Shown here: positions 56,353 to 64,000 of the stretch, one piece after another
Layout: every line of letters starts with the position of its first letter
Numbering within the stretch: position 1 is the stretch's first letter
NCBI GenBank assembly: GCA_964036295.1
Contig: OZ038462.1
Location: 21,204,363 to 21,268,362 of the forward strand
Direction of reading: 5' to 3'
DNA: 64,000 nucleotides
DNA from: Plumapathes pennacea
Taxonomy: Eukaryota > Cnidaria > Anthozoa > Antipatharia > Myriopathidae
Position numbers and translations under genes: made by a program
The notes under the pieces: model-generated
Database searches by the model: none
The model's input: the letters and a program-made list of their open reading frames with translations, nothing else
Told to the model about the DNA's origin: nothing

Positions 56353-59300
56353 TCACACAATACCATAAATGGAACCCATACGTTTGATGACGTCACATAC
56401 GAGCTGCCGCACTTTAGGCTCGGTGCCCGTGGCGATTAAGCTTGTAACGGTGGGAAAGACCGCTGGCAATACAGCTTTGAACTGCAGCGTTGGCAAGCCC
56501 AGAAGCAACTCTAACATTGTGGTAACTAAATGTGTCCATATGCCCAGCTGCAAGAGTTCGTCTTCTTTGCGTCGTATCAGCTGTTTTTCATACTCAATCA
56601 TTCTCAGTTCTTCCTCGAGTGTGTGCTTCGCTTTTCCCTCCCGATGTCCAGCGTCTCCCCTGTGTTCGGGAGAGGTGCCTCGCTTTCTCGATAAAGGAGA
56701 ACTGAGAGAGTCGTCGGCCTGGCTCCAAAGCGGGAGATCCCGCGCCGGGGATAACGAGGCAGAGATTGCAAAACTCTTGTCAAGTTCGCTGTCCTGACAC
56801 TCGTTTGTGTATTGGCTGAAAAGGCGGAGGTACACACTGCCGAGCTGATCACACGCTTCGTTCAATCGTCGTACGATCCAGTCCACATTGCGGTCCCCTT
56901 TTAGGAGATCGTTATGTCTGCTGGGACTCGGAGCCACGTCAGCCTTGGTCGTCTCCTCGTTCTCGTGATTGCCGTTCAACCGCTCGCCCGTCAAGATTCG
57001 CTTAATGTGCGAGCTGGAGAAATGGTCCCCGCCGTGTGTACAGATTTGAAAGAGCGTGCGCAAATAACAGGTAAATGCATCCGCTGACTGTCGGAGTAGG
57101 TTCGCCGGCGCTTCCAGCCTGGAGAGTTTCTGGATTAAAAACCTCAGCCCAGGTCTGGCGTTGAACTCGTATGCCACCATGTGGGACTCCATCAAGCAGT
57201 CAAACAGAACCGAGATGTTGGCCGGTGACAGATACGAGAGAAGACCCGGTAGAATCGCTTCAGACCTTTCTGTGCCAACGCTGTCAACGGAGATGGCTGG
57301 ACTGCTGGGGACTGAACCGTTCATTGAAAAAGAGTTCTCACGTTGATCGAGAAGGATTGAGCTGAGCGTCTTCAAGAGTAGCTGATGGGACAAGAGACCA
57401 ACCAGGAGACCACGTAGAGGGATCCTGCACGAAATCAAATTAGTAAGAGACGCTTCGTTTTTAACGACAATAGGAAAACATTCGCGTCCCAAATCAACAA
57501 ATAGGAATTTACCTTCGAGCGGCTTCAGGTTTCTCTTTGCTTTCCATAGTCGAAAGAACAAACACATAAGACCGCTGCTCCTCTTCGTCGCTCGCTGGCT
57601 CTTGAATCTCTGTCTTTCGCAGTGAACAGCTTTCCATCTGGTTATCAAGGAGCAACACCTGTGGGAATAAGATTTGTGAATTAATATTTCTCACTGTCAA
57701 ATGAAGGTGTGACTACTCAAGAAAAGCTTTTCTAATGGCAATGTTCTTTTGGAGATTGTCCATTAATAATTATTATGTAAATGTGAGGCCTGGACCTGAG
57801 ACCAGGGGCCAATTCAATAAACATTTACACGTGTATTTTACAAGTCGAACCATTATTCACACATCACACATCACTAAACGGACCATACTCCAGCAAAGTC
57901 TGTACAATATTACGTACAGATACAGGTTCCCAGTGCACAACCACAACAGCATTTGGCCTTTGTATTGGATTAAAGTGTGTTTTAATTTAACGTGTGGAAA
58001 AATTTGTACGACTTGTAAAATACACTTGTAAATGCTTTAATGGATTGGCCTCAGGGGCCAATTCAATAAACATTTACACGTGTATTTTACAAGTTGGACC
58101 ACTATTCAAACACCGCTAAACGGACTCTAATCTGACAAAAATATGCAAACGTTTCAGATACAGTCTCAATTGAGTAACTGCAACAGTATTTGGCTGTGGT
58201 ATTAGATTAAAGTGTTTTACCTGCAGGAAAACTAGTACGACTTGTAAAATACACGTGTAAATGTTTTATTAAATTGGCCCCAGGTCGTATGACCTCAGCA
58301 GATCTGGTGAGAAGTGGCGTGACTGAGGAGGAGGCACTCAGCGACAAACACGAGAACGCCCGACAAGTATAAGTAAAGTGATTCTGGGAACAAACTGTAT
58401 GACTGTGATGTGATGCGACGTGATGCGCCGTGATTAAACCAGTGATTCTCTCTATGAAGTGTCAAGAAACGAGAATATTTGCGATAGTTCAAGATCTTGT
58501 TGAGGAGTTCAAGACAAGATGTTTGCATATGACAGTTAAGTAGCTATAAGTCACTGACTTGTTCGGCAAATATCGACAAATAAGCCATTTCTGAGTTGCC
58601 GTTCGATTCACTCCCAAGAGTGATCAACTTCAATTTTCTCCTTCAGTTTCTCTGTTTTCGGCTTGTGATAGCTTGCTCAGATGAAGCTGAAAGCTGATTA
58701 AACTTCTCACTCTATCACCTCTATCACACATAACTCATAAATTTTCTTCTCGGAAGGTTGGAAGAAACAGCATTCTGAGCATTGGGAGTGAAAAGGTCAA
58801 TTTGAAACTTTTAGTTCGTTTCCAAGAAAATGAACGCGGGAAGAATTAATTTCACGTGAAAAGCAACTTGGAAATAGCCGAGATGGATCACCGTGTCATT
58901 TGGCCGCCACTTGGTGGCACGCGCGAACTGCGCATGACACAGCAAAGTCCACTGACCTGTTCTGCGACTTGCTGTAACCTGATTAAGTCGCTTACGGTGG
59001 AGTCACGCCGTGCGACAACCCTCACACTCATACCCTCGTCTCCGCTGACATTATATGAGCCCGGTTGGAAACACGTGACCATCTGTTTCATATTGGACAA
59101 GGTCGCTTGAACCGCTTCTTTCAGTCCTTGGCAGACAATATGCCAAAGGTCTTCAGTGAAAATCGGTCCACCTGCCAGAAGGAGATGCCTTGAAAGAGAA
59201 GAAACAAATGTGAGAATACATTTATGTCTTTCTATGTCGGTCTCTCTACCTGTCTCCGTTGGTTCATTATTTCTGCCCGTCTATTTGTGCGCCTCTCTGT

Positions 59301-62300
59301 TTGCCTGTGAATGTCTGTGAATGTCTGTATTTCTGTGTCAGCTGACCTGTTTCCCTGTCTTACTTTCTCTCTATTTGTTCATTTCTGTCGGTTCCCTTGG
59401 CTTCTTTGTCCGCCTGTCTACTTGTCAATCTTTCTGTTGCAAAATCTTTACAGTTTGTTTACCAAAAGGTCGAGGAAAAGAATTTGGTGGGCTTCGAACA
59501 AACGTGCGCTGAGCTTTGTAACTATCAATGTGGTGAATAAAATAGCTGTGATACTACGCGCGTTCTGATTGGCTAAATAACCGTGTAAGATGAGAGTGTA
59601 TTGCACGCTGACGTGATAGGTTATGTATTTTATTGACTTGTTATTTTATAAAACAAATATATAACGCGTTCCCCTCTAATATAGCCTCATCTAAACACTT
59701 GGGAAGTTGGGAGAACACTCGAGTAGCGGGAAACCACTCGGCGGCCTCGTGGTTTCCTTACGCTATTATCGTGTTCTCCCAACTTCCCGCGTGTTTAGAT
59801 GAAGGCTATATTACACGGGAACGCGTATATAGCGTGGAAGTGTCATAGCATAGTTTTGTTCATACCGTAGACAAGAACATCCGAGGCGCGCAATCTTCTC
59901 CACGGGCTGCTTGACGCACTCTGTTAGAAGGTCGAGTATTTGTTTAATTACTCCTGGTACACTCTCTGCAGCTCCTGAGGAAAAACGTTGCAAAAAGAAA
60001 TGATCTCAGAGTTCACTTCAATATATTACAAATGTACAAAAAAAAAACAACCATCAACAAACATGCAAAAACTACTTTGTGATAATTATAACTTTAGCTT
60101 TTCTCTCATACAAAGTCAAAAATTTGCAGTTAAGATACCTTCGACACTCAAGAATTGCCCAAGTTCTTCGACAATAAGTTCAGTAGCCAGCCCGCAAGCG
60201 TGTTTGAAATTGGCCGCTGTGCCCTCCCAGTAACTGCGGTCTCGGTTCCCGCGCTCGACCCAGGCTTGCAGCATTGGCAGCAGCAGATGTGACACGGCGT
60301 ACACAGAGAAGTTGGGGCCTGGAACTGTGGTTATTGAGCGCAGGATATCAAACAGGATCTCGAGGGTCTGCGGCTGAAATCGCCGGGGACACTGCGCGAC
60401 AGCATTTGTAAGTCCCTCGAGAAGAAGAAACCAAACACGAAGGACCCCCGTGTCGTCGATGGCGATTATTGACCGGGCTGAATCTCTGTAAACCATTTGA
60501 AGGTCAGAGTTTGTGTCTGAGCTCATTGAGCTGTTCTGCTTTACTGGGCTCGAGTTAGGACTCGGTTCCGGCGAAGAAGGCAAGGAATGCGCATTTTCCA
60601 GCTTTGCCAGGCTAACAGCGTGAGACCCGTGGAAAACTAAACTGGATGGCATGATGTAGACCGAGGCTAGTTTCTTGGAGAGGTTAGAGAGAAACTCCAG
60701 CGCGGGAAGACTCATCTCCACCATCGTGATGTCACTCATGTTGCTCGCGCTGTCGATATCACTTCGGCTGCCGTCGTCGTTGATGTCGTCATAACCCGAC
60801 GAGTTTACGAATCGGAGCAGCGTCTGAATGCACTGAACTGCAGCAGATGCAAACACAGCTGGGTTTTTGTTGCCCAGAAATGAAGAAAAAATGCCGAGGA
60901 TTTGCGTCAGGCGATGGTCGGTTTGCAGTGCTTCAAGGGATACGCGCTCAGAAATTCTGATGGCCATCACGAATGCGAACACTGATCTCCAGCCAGATTT
61001 CACGCTGCTGACGTAAGGGTCGATAAGGCTGCACACAGTAGACAAGAGCTGGAAATAAAACAGTAGTCAAGATAGCGTTTAAGAACTGGTGTGTTTTAAA
61101 AGGAATCTTTATGAGTGTGGTACGGTTTACTTGACGAGGTCCGCATAAATAAACTCTATGGACTCGTTCACACGAGTAAAGCAACCGCAAGAGTAGAATG
61201 GAAACGTTTCCATTATCCTGCGCTTGCGTTTGCGCTCGCTTCACAAATCTTATCGTGTGAACCGCTCGCTTGCGCTTCCTTTACTCGTGTGAACCAGCCT
61301 TTACAAGAATATGACGCAAACTCTCGTTGCCACAATCCTCAGATAGTCCCCTTCTGCAAAATCCATGTGCGTGTGCTGTACACTCTGAATTCACTGTTCA
61401 ATCCCATTGCGCACTCTTCCGTCACTCACCTGTAGACAACCCTCTAGAAACAACTCTCTCTGTTATCCCTATTCCGGAATACGTACAGTCAACTCTCTCA
61501 AGACGAATAACGAATACCTACGAATTTCACTTATTTGTGTCTATTTAAATCTATAAGCCGGATACCTCTATAAGACCAGGTCCCGAGGGTATCCTTCCTA
61601 CAGGGAGTTCAGTCCAGGTCAAAAGAAACGCGCCCTAAATCAACTGCACCAAAGGACCCGAGCTTTGATTTACGAGGCATCCGTCACCTATTCACGAGTA
61701 CGAGATACGCCGCTTGCCTCACAATTTCTTGATCATATCGCACGTCCAGTTGTGCTCGAGATTTTAGCCATTTTAAAATAAAGATTTTCTGTTTACCCAC
61801 CTGCTCCTGCTTCTCTTCAGTGCATCGTTCTGAAGATGCAATCTGCTCGAACGGTTTGAAGAGCGCCTCGTGGAACCAGAAATGCGGCAGCTCGCTCCTG
61901 CTACTCAGCATCTCCGTGATGACGTCATGCAATGACGTAATGGCCAAATTTGAAACGTGTTGGTCTTTGTGAGCTGCTGCCTGTAGGAAAGAAATGCATA
62001 ATCAACAAACGATGCACAATGAATACACGTATCTCTGGATTACTTTACGCTTGCCTTACCTCTACAAAATGTGGCGAAACAATGTGCCAGGCCTTCATCA
62101 GATGCAACAGCGGTCTATTTGCATTGCGGGCGCTCCTCAGCATGACGTCAGTTAATCTGTACAGGTGCAGTGTTCCACTGTATGTTGACAGCTGACCAGG
62201 CGTGTCCGTGGGCACACTCGGGGAGAGACCTGTAAATATTTCTGTGGTTCTGGGGAACAACTGAGCATGGGACGCAGAGACAAGGGCTCGGAGAAACGAT

Positions 62301-62673
62301 AGCAACCCTTCCAAGGTCAAGCTATTAGCAGCGTGTTCAAACAGACGATCCACAGCGGCAGATAATGCATAGATCGCTCGTGAAGCGTCGGCTAGCGACA
62401 GCAGCCCGCCATTCGCCGAAGTTGATTCCGCACCGTTTTCGTTACCTTTCCGACTGATGTCACTACCGTTGGGAGAAACATCGCCGGAGAAGCAATCAGA
62501 GATGCTCGAGCTTTCCGACATGGGCGAAACATCGGAAGCTACTCGGAGACTGTTCGGAGGTAAGGGGCGCGTCGGGTCCACGACTCCGCCACGAAAGTGT
62601 GTTCGCTCGAGCTCCGAAATGTATGTGCAGCACCTTGAAAGAATAAATAAAATAAATAAATAAATAAACAAAT

Positions 62674-62704
<31 letters not shown>

Positions 62705-63536
62705 TTTATTTAAGTCTCAATGTATTTAGCACTGCCGCGCTAATTGGGGAGACTTGAAGTGCAGAAACCAAATATCAAACTGAACGTAAATTTGTTAAGA
62801 ATCCCAACTGGTCGGAGGCTAACCAGTTGGCTATTTACATAGTGTGGCCGAGGATTTGAACTCAGGGCTACCGTGTTGCAAATTCAGCTGGTGGTCAGAG
62901 CGGGACTTGAACCGACGCCCTAACCACTCGACCACACTGCTTCCAATAACTATACTACAATGTAGAAAATATTGTTGTCTAGGTTTATCTCGGTTACTGG
63001 AATACTGTATGCTCAAGATAGGCCTTGCACTATTTGGATAAGTCTTGAGGTTCTACGAACGTTACACTGAACTACAAAATCTACACTTGAGTTCCACAGT
63101 TTTATGCAATGGCCGCTGACTTAAAAATAGGGCGACCGCGCGCAAGGGCAAAAATTGTATTTCGGCGGTGTCCAGGATTCCTCCATAACAGAACAAACAT
63201 ACCTGAACACGTGTTGCCAGCACTTGGGTGCGTGAATTCCAAGCTCCAGGCCAACAGCCAGCAGTCCGTCCATACTCAAGACATGCGCGGCGTGGAGTTT
63301 ACTCGGACCATGACTCCCTTGTTGTTTCCGCCTGTTGGCCCCAGGTCCCTCTGAACCACAGGAAGCGTTTGCCAGCTGCGCCAAGACCATCTCACATCGC
63401 ATTTGAATTCCCAAACTGCAGCACAGTCGTGCAGCTCGCCGGAGTCCGTCCAGACTGAGGCAGATGGTGTCGCGCTCTCTGTTATGGTCACGCTTCGACT
63501 CACCGCCCAGCATCAGTGACATGCCATTTGTTCCAC
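56353..63536 (-). CDS. ARFGEF3: ARFGEF3 (BIG3), C-terminal eight exons (partial)
   Basis: Exons on the minus strand: 63203-63536, 62060-62633, 61801-61980, 60139-61048, 59866-59974, 58957-59188, 57513-57658 and 56353-57424 (TGA), giving about 1,184 residues in continuous frame. The first visible exon needs one base from an exon beyond 63537. Matches to vertebrate BIG3 run in order: RPLLHLMKAWHIVSPHFVE, HFWFHEALFKPFEQI, SGWRSVFAFV, SYWEGTAANFKHA, RLGCSCLR, LLVGLLSHQLLLKTLSSILL, ANLLRQSADAF and the end PKVRQLVCDVIKRMGSIYGI. This is the large HEAT-like C-terminal half of the BIG family of ARF exchange factors; the Sec7-related part is outside. Vertebrate BIG3 is about 2,180 residues and regulates secretory granule maturation. 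The cnidarian role is unknown. Confidence 0.93.
57805..58282. mobile_element. Two MITEs of one family side by side
   Basis: 57805-58051 and 58053-58282 each start GGGGCCAATTCAATAAACAT and end in the complement (ATTGGCC after ACGACTTGTAAAATACAC). They lie in an ARFGEF3 intron. Confidence 0.8.
58610..58797. mobile_element. MITE copy with CACTCCC ends
   Basis: Left CACTCCCAAGAGTGATCAAC and right ATTGGGAGTGAAAAGG relate to 4868-5061. In an ARFGEF3 intron. Confidence 0.55.
59664..59826. mobile_element. Palindromic MITE, AACGCGTTCCC-type ends
   Basis: ACGCGTTCCCCTCTAATATA and its complement at the right end (TATATTACACGGGAACGCGT), with arms of about 55 bp including CTAAACAC.TGGGAAGTTGGG. Confidence 0.8.
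61164..61296. mobile_element. MITE with TTCACACGAGTAAAG ends
   Basis: Left GTTCACACGAGTAAAGCAAC and right TTCCTTTACTCGTGTGAACC are inverted. GCGCTTGCG motifs inside. In an ARFGEF3 intron. Confidence 0.75.
62641..62700 (+). repeat. (AAAT)n microsatellite at an ARFGEF3 splice acceptor
   Basis: About 14 AAAT units. On the transcribed strand it is (ATTT)n and supplies most of the pyrimidine-rich tract in front of the acceptor at 62635-62634. Confidence 0.85.
62846..62942 (-). repeat. tRNA-derived SINE
   Basis: The minus strand begins GCAGTGTGGTCGAGTGGTTA (A box) with GGTTCAAGTCC (B box), like tRNA-Ser/Leu. A second GAGTTCAAATCC element follows. In an ARFGEF3 intron. Confidence 0.6.
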
Positions 63537-64000
63537 CTAAAGGAGACACTCTCATCGTTAATGTACTGCGCGACCAGCAACATACGCAATCATATATTAT
63601 ACGAAAATGGCGACTCTGTTTTCGTTTCTAGTTCTTTCTACAGTATGTACAAGTTGGCTTGAAGATATATTACACGTGGCATGCAGTAGGAGCCACATCG
63701 TGGGCGACCAAAAAGTGGCAAAGTTCGCTGACGATAACATAAACACCGGAACGTAAAGCGTAAACGGTGAAAGTGAAAACGACCACTGACGTATTCCTCG
63801 AGTACGCAAAGACAGTCGACAACCGTGAGCGGTTTTCGAAGCGAATTGTATTTCTCTGATTTGGTCACTAAAGCTTGGTTTTCACGAGAGACGCAAGTAC
63901 AAGCGCAAAGCATAAACACAAGCGCAACCACAAGGGACAAAATAATTTCTTCCTTGTGCTTTTGCTTGCGCTTGTTCAATCTTGCGTCGCCCATATATCT
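63537..64000. other. ARFGEF3 intron at the right edge
   Basis: No exon is recognised. 63880-63990 has GCGCAAGCA/TGCTTGCGC-type inverted words typical of a short foldback element, giving an apparent 118-aa minus frame that I do not accept as coding. Confidence 0.4.

Noticed and set aside
56369-56797. 142-aa plus frame
   Set aside because: Antisense of the ARFGEF3 terminal exon.
63638-63994. 118-aa minus frame at the right edge
   Set aside because: Low-complexity, repeat-like GCGCAAGC words; does not match ARFGEF3 and does not join in phase.

Overview
This is a gene-sparse, repeat-rich piece of a eukaryotic nuclear genome. Genes have several exons with GT-AG introns (one GC-AG). Gene families, phase-1 module-shuffling introns and very many small inverted-repeat elements point to an animal. 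Two secreted VWA/TSP1 adhesion genes, an FKRP-like LicD enzyme, ARFGEF3 and ATE1, together with Ginger-, Helitron-, Penelope- and gypsy-type debris, fit a cnidarian, most likely an anthozoan such as a stony coral. The phylum call is inference; the sequence contains no direct species marker.

Layout. 1-2641 (+): last four exons of ATE1 (arginyl-tRNA--protein transferase), cut by the left edge. 5329-9984 (+): complete five-exon secreted TSP1-VWA-TSP1 gene, with a LINE tail just behind its stop. 10-30 kb: a transposon graveyard with a Helitron pseudogene, a LINE endonuclease fragment, a hammerhead-like Penelope signature, a 3-kb foldback element with an 11-bp target duplication, a tRNA-Glu-like relic, a TCGGCCGA array, and a Ginger-like DNA transposon carrying a PHD-finger reading frame nested inside a MITE. 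30516-34094 (+): a complete type II membrane LicD/FKRP-like protein with a glycosyltransferase-like stem domain. 34-44 kb: more repeats, a duplicated degenerate segment fused to a gypsy gag pseudogene with LTR and primer-binding site, and a possible two-exon 62-aa micro-gene. 44654-51613 (-): complete nine-exon secreted gene VWA-TSP1-TSP1-TSP1-VWA-TSP1, paralogous to the gene at 5.3 kb. 52-55 kb: duplicated non-coding blocks. 56353-63536 (-): the last eight exons of ARFGEF3 (BIG3), running off the right edge.

The genes do not form an operon-like unit. The main relationship is between the two VWA/TSP1 genes: the C-terminal TSP1-VWA-TSP1 half of the minus-strand gene has the architecture, the intron phases and the 428-nt VWA exon of the plus-strand gene. 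This implies local duplication with inversion of a secreted matrix/adhesion gene. Exon boundaries were read by eye from splice sites, reading-frame continuity and remembered protein families. No alignment or transcript data were available.
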